Of a stretch of DNA of 64,000 nucleotides, positions 53,268-62,160 are shown piece after piece. The notes below the pieces were generated by a model. The model searched no databases and was not told the origin of the DNA. It saw nothing but the letters and a program-made list of their open reading frames with translations. Origin of the DNA: Streptomyces formicae. GTDB taxonomy: Bacteria; Actinomycetota; Actinomycetes; Streptomycetales; Streptomycetaceae. A program made the position numbers and the translations under genes. The stretch covers positions 6,758,001 through 6,822,000 of the forward strand of contig NZ_CP071872.1 in NCBI RefSeq assembly GCF_022647665.1, read 5' to 3'. How positions within the stretch are numbered: the first letter of the stretch is position 1; every line of letters begins with the position of its first letter.

Positions 53268-53309
53268 CGCCTCCGGCCCGGTTCGTCACGACGAACCGGG
53301 CCGGAGGCG
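53268..53309. terminator. Bidirectional terminator after tRNA-Gly
   Basis: Perfect 19-bp stem (53268-53286 with 53291-53309) and a 4-base loop, between tRNA-Gly (+) and the small membrane protein gene (stop at 53328, -). Confidence 0.9.
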
Positions 53310-53327
53310 TTTCCGGGGCGCTGCCGG

Positions 53328-53522
53328 TCAGAATTTGATCGCGTTGATCGAGTCGGCCAGCGAGTTGAGGAACGTGTTGATCGACGGCGCCATGCCGGTC
53401 GAGGCGAGGAAGAAGCCGAAAAGAGCCGCGACGATCGCGGGTCCGGCCTTGATCGAGCCACCGCGGATCATCACCACAAGGATGATCGCCAACAGCAGCA
53501 CCACAGACAGCGATATGGCCAC
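53328..53522 (-). CDS. 64-residue conserved membrane protein
   Basis: GTG 53522. Two helices: the first 20 residues (SLSVVLLLAIILVVMIRGG) and a second GPAIVAALFGFFLAST, then a polar end (MAPSINTFLNSLADSINAIK). Small proteins of this form are frequent in Streptomyces and their function is unknown. The gene is flanked by the terminator at 53268-53309 on its 3' side. Confidence 0.7.
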   Translation of the reverse strand: MAISLSVVLLLAIILVVMIRGGSIKAGPAIVAALFGFFLASTGMAPSINTFLNSLADSINAIKF

Positions 53523-53945
53523 AACTGATCACACCCTCGGTCGGTCCACCTTGCCCGCCCGGGAGTATGCGGCCCAGCACACCCCCGTTGCCTCCATCGT
53601 GCCACCAACACCGGTATGACGGATGCCGGGTGACACACCGTCGGGGGATGGATCAGGTCACATCCGCCGGTGGCGGCGGAGCGGCCGGCCGCCGGAGGGC
53701 CGCCCCTGAGCCGTCCCGAGCGCCCTTACCGCTACCCGCGGACGCGAAATGCACACAGCCCGCGCACAGGAAATTCGAGCAATATTCGGTGAGGAAATTC
53801 ACCCATACTTTCGAAGGGGCGATGTGCACCGTTTAAGCGGGATTAATTGGGGCATATGGGGCGTTTGGCGGTAGTTTCCGTGAGGAATGGACGGACCGCT
53901 GATCGGGTTTTACGGAATCGATTGGGCAGGGCTAGGGTGCCTCGA
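53523..53945. other. Intergenic region upstream of the acyltransferase gene
   Basis: About 420 bases. A short ORF here (53567-53836) has no family signature and no ribosome site. Base composition falls near 53760-53920, including AT-rich stretches (AATATTCGGTGAGG, GGGATTAATTGGG), probably the promoter of the acyltransferase gene. Confidence 0.5.
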
Positions 53946-55169
53946 ATGTTCCACGCGCCGAATGGATTGCAGAGGGACCGGCTGCCCGAAGCCTCCCGGG
54001 AGCCGGAGCCCGTCCCCACGTCGACAGCGGAGACGGCAGCGAGGGCGGAAGCGGCGGCACCAGCGCCCGCGACGACGCCCGCGACAACGCCTGCGACGTC
54101 TCCCGCGAAGGCGCCGGCCGGCAGACGCGACGCCTACTTCGACAACGCCAAGTACCTGGCGATGGTGCTGGTGGCGGTGGCACACGCGTGGGAGCCGGTG
54201 ATGGACGGCAGCCGCGCCACCAGGGCGGCGTACATGTTCGTGTACGCCTTCCACATGCCGGCGTTCATCATCATCTCCGGCTACTTCTCGCGGAGTTTCA
54301 CGGCCCGGCCCGATCAGCTGAAGCGGCTGGTCAGCGGAATCGTGGTGCCGTACCTCCTCTTCGAGACGGCGTACACGCTCTTCAGGCGGTGGGTCACCGG
54401 CGACCCGGCCTACCCGTTCAGCATCAACGACCCGATGTACCTCACCTGGTTCCTCATCGCGCTCTTCGTCTGGCGGCTGTCCGCCCCCCTGTGGCGCCTG
54501 GTGCGGTACCCGCTGCCGCTGGCGCTGGCCATCGCGGCGCTCGGCACGCTCACCCCGGGCATGGGCCAGAGCCTCGACCTTCAGCGGATCCTGCAGTTCC
54601 TGCCGTTCTTCGTGCTCGGTCTGTCGCTGAAGCCGGAGCACTTCCAGATGGTGCGGCGGCGGGAGGTGCGGCTGCTGGCGCTGCCCGTGGCCGCGGGTGC
54701 GGCCGTGTTCACGTACTGGATCACGCCGCATCTGCGGATGGGCTGGTTCTACCGCTCCAGTGGCGCCGTGGAACTCGACGCACCCTGGTGGTCGGGGCCC
54801 GTCATGACCCTCGGAATGTTCGCCTGCGCGCTCGTCCTGACCGCGGCGTTCCTGGCCTGGGTGCCGCGCCGCAGGACCTGGTTCACGGTGCTCGGCGCCG
54901 GCACCATCTGCGGCTATCTGCTGCACGGCTTCCTGGTGAAGACCGTGGTCTATCTGGGACTGGTGGCGCAGTACCCGTGGCTGGCCGAGCCCGCCGGGGA
55001 AATCGCGGTGACGGTGGCGGCGGCCGTGGCGGTGACGCTGTTCTGCACGCCGCCGGTGCGGCGTGCGCTGAAGTTCGCGACCGAGCCGGAGCTGTCCTGG
55101 GCGTTCCGGCGGGACGTCACCGCGCTGGCAGGCCCAGCAGCCGCCGCGTCGTCGCGTACTTCTCGGTGA
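53946..55169 (+). CDS. Acyltransferase 3 family membrane protein
   Basis: 407 residues from ATG 53946 (GTG 53937 is possible). A Pro/Ala/Thr-rich N-terminus of about 55 residues (TTPATTPATSPAKAPAG) precedes about ten membrane helices. Signature RRDAYFDNAKYLAMVLVAVA with following H of AVAHAWEPV, FVYAFHMPAFIIISGYFSRS, and the later YLLHGFLVKTVVYLG. These enzymes transfer acetyl or succinyl groups to sugars or cell-wall polymers across the membrane. The substrate here is unknown. The 3' end overlaps the convergent HD-domain gene by 53 bases. Confidence 0.88.
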   Translation: MFHAPNGLQRDRLPEASREPEPVPTSTAETAARAEAAAPAPATTPATTPATSPAKAPAGRRDAYFDNAKYLAMVLVAVAHAWEPVMDGSRATRAAYMFVYAFHMPAFIIISGYFSRSFTARPDQLKRLVSGIVVPYLLFETAYTLFRRWVTGDPAYPFSINDPMYLTWFLIALFVWRLSAPLWRLVRYPLPLALAIAALGTLTPGMGQSLDLQRILQFLPFFVLGLSLKPEHFQMVRRREVRLLALPVAAGAAVFTYWITPHLRMGWFYRSSGAVELDAPWWSGPVMTLGMFACALVLTAAFLAWVPRRRTWFTVLGAGTICGYLLHGFLVKTVVYLGLVAQYPWLAEPAGEIAVTVAAAVAVTLFCTPPVRRALKFATEPELSWAFRRDVTALAGPAAAASSRTSR

Positions 55170-55566
55170 GCCGGGCCCGGGTCGGCTCGTCGAGCACGGC
55201 AAGCCGGGCCGGATCGGAGTTGTGGGCGATATCGGCCTCCTTGACGAGGAGGGCGCCCGGGGTGGCGAGGAGGCGCCGGGCATAGGACGGGAGGTCCTCG
55301 CCCTTGCGCTTCGTCATCGCCAGGACCATGTCCTTGACGGACTGCGGGAGTTCGGCCGCGTCCAGCCACTCGCGGGAGAGCGCGTCGTCCTCGATCGCGT
55401 CGTGCAGCCAGGCGGCGGCCACCTGCTCGTCGCTCCCGCCCCTCGCGCGTACGCCCTCCGCGACAGCCTGGAGATGCTCGGCGTACGGGCGGCCCGCCTT
55501 GTCCGTCTGCATCGCGTGCGCCTCGCGGGCGACGGCCTCGACCTGGGCGAGCGTGAGATTCGGCAT
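55117..55566 (-). CDS. HD-domain phosphohydrolase (RelA/SpoT-HD-like)
   Basis: 149 residues from ATG 55566. The HD motif is complete: TDKAGRPYAEHLQAVAEGVR (first His), AAAWLHDAIEDDALSREWLD (HD), and LLVKEADIAHNSDP (final Asp). This single-domain type hydrolyses phosphomonoesters or (p)ppGpp-like nucleotides; the latter is an inference from similarity to small alarmone hydrolases. The gene overlaps the acyltransferase end on the other strand by 53 bases, so the two transcripts are antisense there. Confidence 0.85.
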   Translation of the reverse strand: MPNLTLAQVEAVAREAHAMQTDKAGRPYAEHLQAVAEGVRARGGSDEQVAAAWLHDAIEDDALSREWLDAAELPQSVKDMVLAMTKRKGEDLPSYARRLLATPGALLVKEADIAHNSDPARLAVLDEPTRARLTEKYATTRRLLGLPAR

Positions 55567-55630
55567 GGGAACGACTGTACGGGCTGGTGACGCCTGCGGC
55601 GGGCTCTTCCCGAACCGGGGAGCGGAGCCC

Positions 55631-56773
55631 CTAGGGCTCGCGGCAGAGGAGCAGCAGGGCGCGGTCGTCGTTGACGTCCTTGGCGACCGCCTCGATGAGG
55701 TGCCAGGCGGCGCCCTCGAAGCCCGTGGTGACATAGCGGTCGGCCTCGCCCGTCAGCCGGTCCATGCCCTCCGCGATCTCCCGGTCGGACGCCTCCACCA
55801 GGCCGTCGGTGAAGAGCATCAGCACGTCGCCGGGCCGGAGTCTGCCCTTGACCGGGTCGAACTGCGCGCCGTCGTACACGCCGAGCAGCGGGCCGTCCGC
55901 GGACTTCTCCTCCCAGCGGCCGCTGCCCGCGTGCAGCTGGAGGGCGGGGAGATGGCCCGCGGAGAGCAGCTCGTAGTCGCCGGAGTCCAGGTCCAGGACG
56001 AGGTGGACGGAGGTGGCGAAGCCCTCGTCCCAGTCCTGGCGGAGCAGATAGCCGTTGGCGGCGGGCAGGAAGCCGTGCGGCGGGAGGGAGCCGAGGAGGC
56101 CGCCGAACGCCCCGGACAGCAGGAGCGCGCGTGAGCCGGCGTCCATGCCCTTGCCGGAGACGTCCGTCAGCACCACTTCGAGCGTGCGGCCGCCGTTGGT
56201 GCGGGCAGCGACCACGAAGTCGCCGGAGAAGGACTGGCCGCCGGCCGGGCGCAGCGCCATCTCGTGGTGCCAGCCCTTGGGCAGCCGGGGCAGCGCGCTC
56301 TGCACCCGGATCCGTTCGCGCAGGTCGAAGAGCATGGTGCCGCCGCGCCGCCAGGGCACCCCGACCCTGGCCCGGAACTGGGCGATGAGCAGGCCGAAGA
56401 ACCCGCAGGCCGCCACCGTCAGCACGGTTCCGGGGGTGACCCGCGCCGGGCCCTCCAGGTACGGGCCGAGCGCGAGCGACTCGGCGATCAGCGCGCCGGC
56501 CGCCGCCGCGTAGAGCCCGAGCAGGCTCGCGGGCCGCAGCAGCAGCCCGCCCGCCACGATCGGCAGGACGAGGGCCGCAGGCGAGAACCAGACGGGCAGC
56601 GCGATCGTGCCGCACGCGATCGCCGGGATGGTCAGCAGCAGCCCGGCCAGTGCGACCCAGTCCGAGCCGTCGCCGCGGAAGTAGTCGACTCCGGATTTGC
56701 GCAGCGCGGTGCGGGCCCGGTGTGCGGACTTCCGCATCCGGGCCGGGAACGAGTCTGCCGCGCCGCGTGCCAT
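55631..56773 (-). CDS. PP2C-type serine phosphatase with membrane domain (SpoIIE family)
   Basis: 380 residues from ATG 56773. The N-terminal part has about four helices (LAGLLLTIPAIACGTIALPV, LLLRPASLLGLYAAAAGALI, PGTVLTVAACGFFGLLIAQF). The C-terminal PP2C/SpoIIE domain shows ALRPAGGQSFSGDFVVAA (metal site Asp), VVLTDVSGKGMDAGSRALLL (Asp), LLSAGHLPALQLHAG and GDVLMLFTDGLVEASDREI, with ending DDRALLLL. Such proteins dephosphorylate anti-anti-sigma factors in sigma-B-type networks; no such partner is encoded beside it. Upstream, the Eis-like gene starts 106 bases away in the opposite direction. Confidence 0.92.
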   Translation of the reverse strand: MARGAADSFPARMRKSAHRARTALRKSGVDYFRGDGSDWVALAGLLLTIPAIACGTIALPVWFSPAALVLPIVAGGLLLRPASLLGLYAAAAGALIAESLALGPYLEGPARVTPGTVLTVAACGFFGLLIAQFRARVGVPWRRGGTMLFDLRERIRVQSALPRLPKGWHHEMALRPAGGQSFSGDFVVAARTNGGRTLEVVLTDVSGKGMDAGSRALLLSGAFGGLLGSLPPHGFLPAANGYLLRQDWDEGFATSVHLVLDLDSGDYELLSAGHLPALQLHAGSGRWEEKSADGPLLGVYDGAQFDPVKGRLRPGDVLMLFTDGLVEASDREIAEGMDRLTGEADRYVTTGFEGAAWHLIEAVAKDVNDDRALLLLCREP

Positions 56774-56879
56774 CGTCGTGGACCCTATCCACCCGTCCGG
56801 CCCCCGTGCAGAGGGACCCCTTGACATTGCGTTCGAAATCGGGTCGCGGTGTGTCGTACACCCCTGGTAGGGATGGCGT

Positions 56880-58115
56880 ATGACGACTGAACTGCGGGTG
56901 CTCCAGCGGTCCGGCTGGGACGAGTGGTACGGGAAGCTGGAGCGCGCGTTCGGCGGCGCCGCCGAGGCCCCGGAGGAGCGCGAGCTGTGGGAGCAGCTGA
57001 CCGAGACCGAGCGCTCGATCGGTGCCTGGGACGACGGTGAATGCGTGGGTACGGCAGGGGCGTTCAGCTTCGGCGTCACGGTGCCCGGTGGTGCAGTCGT
57101 GCCCGCGGCCGGGGTGACCATGGTGAGCGTCGCGGCGACGCACCGGCGGCGCGGGGTGCTGACCTCGATGATGCGGCGCCAGCTGGACGACGTACGGGCC
57201 TGGGGCGAGTCGCTCGCCGTGCTGACGGCGTCCGAGCCGGCGATCTACGGACGGTTCGGGTACGGGATCGCCACACATCAGATGAGTCTGGAGATCGACT
57301 CCTCGCGGGTCCGGATCGCTCAGCCCCCTGGGGCGGACGCGGACGCACTGCGGCTGCGGTTCGTGCCGCCGGAAGAGGCCGTGAAGGAGTGCGAGGCGGT
57401 GTACCGGCGCACGGTCGGCACCCGGCCGGGGATGCTCGAACGCCGGCCGGGCTGGGAGCGGCTGCCGCTGCTCGACCCGCCGGGCGAGCGGGGCGGCGGC
57501 TCACCCCTCCAGTGCGTGGTCGCGGAGCGCGACGGGGACGTGGCCGGTTATGTCCGCTTCCACAACAAGCCGGACTGGACCCCGGCCGGGCCGGACGGCT
57601 CGGTCGTGGTGCGCAACATCGACGCGCTGGACCCGGCGGCGTACGCGGCGCTGTGGCGGTTCCTGTGCGGCATCGACCTCACGTCGAGGGTCACCGCGCA
57701 CAACCGGCCGGTGGACGACCCGCTGCTCCAGCTCGTCTCGGACATCCGGCGGTGCGGCGTCCGCGTGCGGGACTCGCTGCATGCCCGGCTCGTGGACGTG
57801 GGCGCGGCGCTGGGGGCGCGGACGTACCGGGCGCCGGTGGACGTGGTGTTCGAGGTCGAGGACGCGTTCTGCCCCTGGAACGAGGGGCGGTGGCGGCTCA
57901 GCGGTGACGCGAAGGGCGCGGTGTGCGAGCGGACGGCGGACGCGGCGGACCTGGCCCTGTCCGTACGGGAGTTGGGGGCGGCGTATCTGGGCGGAGTGAC
58001 GCTGTCGGCGCTCGCCGGGGCGGGCCGGGTGCGGGAGCTGCGGGGCGGGGCGCTGGCTGAGGCGTCGCTCGCGTGCGGTTCGGACGTCGCGCCGTGGCTG
58101 CCGCACGGGTTCTAG
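56880..58115 (+). CDS. Eis-like GNAT N-acetyltransferase
   Basis: 411 residues from ATG 56880. The N-terminal GNAT fold has the acetyl-CoA loop in VSVAATHRRRGVLTSMMRRQ (RRRG) and ASEPAIYGRFGYGIATHQMS, the Eis hallmark. A second GNAT-like region and a C-terminal SCP2-like domain (LSVRELGAAYLGGVTLSALA) complete the family length of about 400-410. The C-terminal end LPHGF supplies the catalytic carboxylate. Eis proteins acetylate amines of drugs or proteins; the natural substrate is unknown. Streptomyces carry several copies. Confidence 0.92.
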   Translation: MTTELRVLQRSGWDEWYGKLERAFGGAAEAPEERELWEQLTETERSIGAWDDGECVGTAGAFSFGVTVPGGAVVPAAGVTMVSVAATHRRRGVLTSMMRRQLDDVRAWGESLAVLTASEPAIYGRFGYGIATHQMSLEIDSSRVRIAQPPGADADALRLRFVPPEEAVKECEAVYRRTVGTRPGMLERRPGWERLPLLDPPGERGGGSPLQCVVAERDGDVAGYVRFHNKPDWTPAGPDGSVVVRNIDALDPAAYAALWRFLCGIDLTSRVTAHNRPVDDPLLQLVSDIRRCGVRVRDSLHARLVDVGAALGARTYRAPVDVVFEVEDAFCPWNEGRWRLSGDAKGAVCERTADAADLALSVRELGAAYLGGVTLSALAGAGRVRELRGGALAEASLACGSDVAPWLPHGF

Positions 58116-58173
58116 ACGCGGGCTGCCGCAGGGATTCCGGACGCGCGTTCCGGGGCGGGGCTCCTGGGGGCCG

Positions 58174-58983
58174 CTACGCCGGCTGGCAGGCCGGGCACCA
58201 GAAGAGGTTGCGGGCGGCGAGGCCGGCGGTGCGGATCTCGCCGGCGCAGATGTGGCAGGGCTGGGCGGCCCGGCGGTAGACGTAGACTTCGCCGCCGTGG
58301 TCGTCGACGCGGGGCGGACGGCCCATGGCCTCGGGGGTGTGCTCGGGACGGACGGTGTCGATCCGGTTGTGCCGTACGCCTTCGCGCATGAGCGCGACCA
58401 GGTCCGCCCACATGGCGTGCCACTCGCGCTCGGTGAGGTCCTTCCCCGCGCGGTACGGGTCGATCCCGTGGCGGAAGAGCACCTCCGCCCGGTAGACGTT
58501 GCCGACGCCCGCGACGATCTTCTGGTCCATCAGCAGGGCCGCAATGCTCGTACGGGAGCGGGAGATCCGGGCCCAGGCCCGCTCGGGGCCGTCGGCCGGG
58601 CGCAGCGGGTCGGGACCGAGGCGGTCGTGTATCGCCCGCTTCTCGCCGTCCGTGATCAGGGCACAGGTGGTCGGGCCGCGCAGGTCGACGTACGACTCCG
58701 GGTTCGCGAGCCGCAGCCGCACGGTCTCGGTGGGCGGCGGCACGGGGGCGTCGCCGAAGTTCACCTTGCCGAAGAGGCCGAGGTGGATGTGGATCCACTC
58801 CCCCTCTCCGAAGCCGAGGAAGAGGTGCTTGCCGTGGGCCTCGGTGCGCTCCAGGACCGTGCCGTCGAGCAGCGCCACGGAGTCGGCGAACTTCCCCTGC
58901 GGGCTGGTGACCCGCACGGACCGGCCGCCGAACCGTTCCCGGTAGTCGGCGGCCAGTCGGTGGATGGTGTGCCCCTCGGGCAT
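58174..58983 (-). CDS. nei: Endonuclease VIII-like DNA glycosylase (Fpg/Nei family)
   Basis: 269 residues. N-terminus PEGHTIHRLAADYRERFGG gives the catalytic Pro2-Glu3. The helix-two-turn-helix segment IAALLMDQKIVAGVGNVYRA follows, and the C-terminus is a zinc finger (PCHICAGEIRTAGLA, FWCPACQ). It removes oxidised pyrimidines and nicks the strand. ATG 58983 overlaps the rpiB stop by one base (TGATG), so the two are translationally coupled, a common pairing in actinobacteria. Confidence 0.94.
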   Translation of the reverse strand: MPEGHTIHRLAADYRERFGGRSVRVTSPQGKFADSVALLDGTVLERTEAHGKHLFLGFGEGEWIHIHLGLFGKVNFGDAPVPPPTETVRLRLANPESYVDLRGPTTCALITDGEKRAIHDRLGPDPLRPADGPERAWARISRSRTSIAALLMDQKIVAGVGNVYRAEVLFRHGIDPYRAGKDLTEREWHAMWADLVALMREGVRHNRIDTVRPEHTPEAMGRPPRVDDHGGEVYVYRRAAQPCHICAGEIRTAGLAARNLFWCPACQPA

Positions 58984-59477
58984 CAGGCGGTCGGCTCCTG
59001 CGGGTGGTGGGCCGGGATCGGGGGGAGCTCGCCGGTGGTCTCGTACGCCGAGAGCATCTCGATGCGGCGGGTGTGACGCTCCTCACCCGAGTACGGGGTC
59101 TTGAGGAAGACCTCGACGAAGGTGGTCGCCTCGTCGGTGGTGTGCATCCGGGCACCGACGGCGACGACGTTGGCATTGTTGTGCTCGCGGCCGAGTGCGG
59201 CCGTCTGCACGCTCCAGGCGAGCGCGGCCCGTACGCCCTTGACCTTGTTCGCGGCGATCTGCTCGCCGTTGCCGGATCCGCCGATCACGATGCCCAGGGC
59301 CTCCGGGTCCGCGGCGGCCCGCTCGGCGGCGCGCAGGCAGAACGGCGGGTAGTCGTCCTGGGCGTCGTAGATGTGGGGGCCGCAGTCGACGGGCTCGTGG
59401 CCATGGGCCGTGAGCCACTCGACGAGGTGGTTCTTGAGTTCGAAGCCGGCATGGTCGGAGCCGAGGTACACGCGCAT
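58983..59477 (-). CDS. rpiB: Ribose-5-phosphate isomerase B
   Basis: 164 residues from ATG 59477. Conserved MRVYLGSDHAGFELKNHLVE at the start, YPPFCLRAAERAAADPEALG, and IVIGGSGNGEQIAANKVKGV, the substrate loop; later EHNNANVVAVGARM. It interconverts ribose 5-phosphate and ribulose 5-phosphate in the pentose phosphate pathway. It leads a two-gene unit with nei. In the upstream 300 bases nothing else is coding; the divergent permease starts at 59780. Confidence 0.96.
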   Translation of the reverse strand: MRVYLGSDHAGFELKNHLVEWLTAHGHEPVDCGPHIYDAQDDYPPFCLRAAERAAADPEALGIVIGGSGNGEQIAANKVKGVRAALAWSVQTAALGREHNNANVVAVGARMHTTDEATTFVEVFLKTPYSGEERHTRRIEMLSAYETTGELPPIPAHHPQEPTA

Positions 59478-59779
59478 GATCCGAGTGTGGCACGAGGCGG
59501 GCCGCGAGGCCGTCGGCGGGGTCCGGACGGGCGGTGACGGCGGGCGGTGGGGTGGGTGGCGACGGCGGGGCGGCGACGTAAGCGGCGACGTGGGCGCGAC
59601 CACCGGCGGGACACAGGGCAGGACGCCCGGCGGGAAACGGGCAGGACCAACGCCCGGGGGCCGAATGGGACGAAGTGCCCATTATCACGAATCGGAATCA
59701 GGTCTTCCGTACCGGCGCGTGAGCGGTTTGAATGCGGGGGCTCGTCATCTGAGCGACCCGCACACGTAAGGAATCGTCC

Positions 59780-61219
59780 ATGAACCCCCAGCCGACCCTT
59801 ACGAAGGCAGGCGGAACGACCGGAGACCCCGGCAATCCCCAGCCTTCCGACGGTCTCAAGGCCGGACTCAAGAACCGCCATCTGTCCATGATCGCCATTG
59901 GCGGTGTGATCGGTGCCGGGCTGTTCGTCGGCTCTTCCGGCGGCATCGCCGCAGCCGGTCCCGCCATCCTGATCTCGTACCTGCTCGTCGGCGCGATGGT
60001 CGTCTTCGTGATGCGGATGCTCGGCGAGATGGCGGCCGCGAGCCCGAACTCGGGCTCCTTCTCGGCCTACGCCGACCGCGCGCTCGGCCGCTGGGCGGGC
60101 TTCTCCATCGGCTGGCTGTACTGGTTCTTCTGGGTCGTGGTGCTGGCCGTCGAGGCGACCGCGGGCGCGGTGATCCTGGAGAGCTGGATCCCGGCCGTGC
60201 CGCAGTGGGCGTGGGCGCTGATCGTGATGGTCGTGCTGACGGCCACCAACCTCGTCTCGGTGTCGTCGTACGGCGAGTTCGAGTTCTGGTTCGCGGGCAT
60301 CAAGGTCGTCGCCATCGGCGCCTTCGTGGTCATCGGTCTGCTGGCCGTCTTCGGTGTGCTGCCGGGCTCCGACAACCCGGGCGCGGGCTTCGCGCACCTG
60401 ACCGACGCGGGAGGCTTCCTGCCCAACGGCGCGGGCGCCATCCTCACCGGTGTGCTGATGGTCGTCTTCTCCTTCATGGGCAGCGAGATCGTCACGCTGG
60501 CCGCCGGCGAGTCCGAGGACCCGCGGCGCGCGGTCACCAAGGCCACCAACAGCGTCATCTGGCGGATCGCCGTCTTCTACCTGGGCTCGATCTTCGTGGT
60601 CCTGACGCTGCTGCCATGGAACGACAAGGCGATCGTCGAGAAGGGCTCGTACGTCGCGGCCCTGGACTCCATCGGCATCCCGGCCGCCGGCCAGATCATG
60701 AACGTCATCGTGCTGACGGCCGTGCTGTCCTGCCTGAACTCCGGCCTCTACACCGCCTCGCGCATGGCCTTCTCGCTGGGTGAGCGCGGTGACGCGCCGA
60801 AGTCGTTCGCCAAGGTCAACGCCAAGGGTGTGCCGACCGTCGCGATCCTGGGCTCCGTGGTCTTCGGCTTCGCCGCCGTCTGGGCCAACTACGCCTACAA
60901 GGACACGGTCTTCTCCTTCCTGCTGAACTCCTCGGGTGCCGTCGCGCTCTTCGTCTGGCTGGTGATCTGCTTCACCCAGCTGCGGATGCGCGGCATCCTG
61001 ATGCGCGAGGTGCCGGACAAGGTGACGGTGAAGATGTGGCTCTTCCCGTACCTGACCTGGGCCACCGCCGCGATGATCGTCTTCGTGCTCGGCTACATGC
61101 TCTTCGACGACGCCAACCGCGAGGTCGTGCTGCTGTCGCTGCTGGTCGCCGCGGTCGTGCTGGTCATCGGTGTCGTGCTGCAGCTCAAGGACAAGCGCAA
61201 GGCCGGCCTCGACGCCTAG
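59780..61219 (+). CDS. Amino-acid permease (APC superfamily), copy 1 of 3
   Basis: 479 residues from ATG 59780 (GTAAGGAATC upstream). Twelve helices of the AAT/GABA-permease type: GLKNRHLSMIAIGGVIGAGL and FVGSSGGIAAAGPA (helix 1), GEMAAASPNSGSFSAYADRA, WFAGIKVVAIGAFVVIG, FSFMGSEIVTLAAGESEDPR (the conserved helix 6 break), and QIMNVIVLTAVLSCLNSGLY. It imports an amino acid with protons; substrate not predictable. Two closely related genes follow on the same strand at 62161 and 63680, with bioY in between reading the other way. Confidence 0.93.
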   Translation: MNPQPTLTKAGGTTGDPGNPQPSDGLKAGLKNRHLSMIAIGGVIGAGLFVGSSGGIAAAGPAILISYLLVGAMVVFVMRMLGEMAAASPNSGSFSAYADRALGRWAGFSIGWLYWFFWVVVLAVEATAGAVILESWIPAVPQWAWALIVMVVLTATNLVSVSSYGEFEFWFAGIKVVAIGAFVVIGLLAVFGVLPGSDNPGAGFAHLTDAGGFLPNGAGAILTGVLMVVFSFMGSEIVTLAAGESEDPRRAVTKATNSVIWRIAVFYLGSIFVVLTLLPWNDKAIVEKGSYVAALDSIGIPAAGQIMNVIVLTAVLSCLNSGLYTASRMAFSLGERGDAPKSFAKVNAKGVPTVAILGSVVFGFAAVWANYAYKDTVFSFLLNSSGAVALFVWLVICFTQLRMRGILMREVPDKVTVKMWLFPYLTWATAAMIVFVLGYMLFDDANREVVLLSLLVAAVVLVIGVVLQLKDKRKAGLDA

Positions 61220-61237
61220 TCGCGCAGCCGGTACGTA

Positions 61238-61285
61238 CACGCCGAAGCCCCGGTCCGCCGTCGAGCGGGCCGGGGCTTCGGCGTG
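61238..61285. terminator. Bidirectional terminator between permease and bioY
   Basis: Stem of 16 bp (CACGCCGAAGCCCCGG with its inverse at 61270-61285) plus a weaker inner extension, between convergent genes that stop at 61219 (+) and 61300 (-). Confidence 0.9.
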
Positions 61286-61299
61286 CGTACGGGAGGGGC

Positions 61300-61893
61300 T
61301 CAGCCGCGGCGGCCGAGCAGCTTCCAGGCGGCGGGCAGGGCACCCATCGCCAGCGCGGCCTTGAGCGCGTCACCGATCAGGAACGGGGTCAGGCCCGCGG
61401 CGACGGCCTGGGAGAGCGTCATACCGGTGGCGAGGGCGAGGTACGGCACACCGACCGCGTAGATGATCGCGGAGCCGAGGGCCATCGTGCCGGCGGTGCG
61501 CAGGACCGAGCGGTCGGCGCCGCGGCGGGCCAGGGCGCCGGCCACGGTGGCGGCGAGCAGCATGCCGAGGATGTAGCCGAAGGACGGCATCGCGTACCCG
61601 GACGACGCCTCGGCGAACCATGGCATGCCGGCCATGCCGACCAGGGCGTACAGCGCGAGGGAGAGGAAGCCGCGGCGGGCGCCGAGCGCGGTGCCGACGA
61701 GCAGGGCGGCGAAGGTCTGACCGGTCACCGGGACCGGGGAGCCGGGCACCGGGACGGCGATCTGGGCGGCGAGGCCGGTGAGCGCGGCGCCGCCGGCGAC
61801 GAGGGCGGCGTCCACCGCGTACCGCGTGCGGGAGGCGGGCAGCAGGTCGGCGAGGACGGCTCCGGGACGGACGGGTGCTGCTGCAGTGCTCAT
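61300..61893 (-). CDS. bioY: Biotin transporter substrate-binding component BioY
   Basis: 197 residues from ATG 61893 (chosen from several in-frame starts, since the protein begins here with STAAAPVRPGAVLADLL). Six helices and the family motifs ALTGLAAQIAVPVPGSPVPV, TGQTFAALLVGTALGARRG and GYAMPSFGYILGMLLAATVA. It binds biotin in the membrane as the S component of an energy-coupling factor transporter. No bioM/bioN energising genes are adjacent, so it either uses a shared module or acts alone. The upstream 260 bases separate it from the second permease, read divergently. Confidence 0.94.
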   Translation of the reverse strand: MSTAAAPVRPGAVLADLLPASRTRYAVDAALVAGGAALTGLAAQIAVPVPGSPVPVTGQTFAALLVGTALGARRGFLSLALYALVGMAGMPWFAEASSGYAMPSFGYILGMLLAATVAGALARRGADRSVLRTAGTMALGSAIIYAVGVPYLALATGMTLSQAVAAGLTPFLIGDALKAALAMGALPAAWKLLGRRG

Positions 61894-62160
61894 CGGTACT
61901 CCGCGAGGGTGGGGAGAGTGGTTCTCACATCGGTGTGGACATGGCGACGCTAACGCAGGAGTGAACGCTCGATCACCGTCAGCCGATGACAAAGGGCGGC
62001 TCGGCACGTTGGTGGAGACTGCACAAAGCGCAGTTGGCAAGCGCCCGGGGTGCGTGATGCTCGTCACTGAGGTGGTGGCGCGGGTGGCTCGTTTTGGCGA
62101 TCGGTGAGGCGCTCGGCGAGACTGTTGATTCCTGCCAAATCCCCGAGAGTGACGAGCAGC

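Noticed and set aside
53567..53836. 89-codon ORF before the acyltransferase gene
   Set aside because: Arg/Pro-rich, no ribosome site or family; better read as the promoter region.
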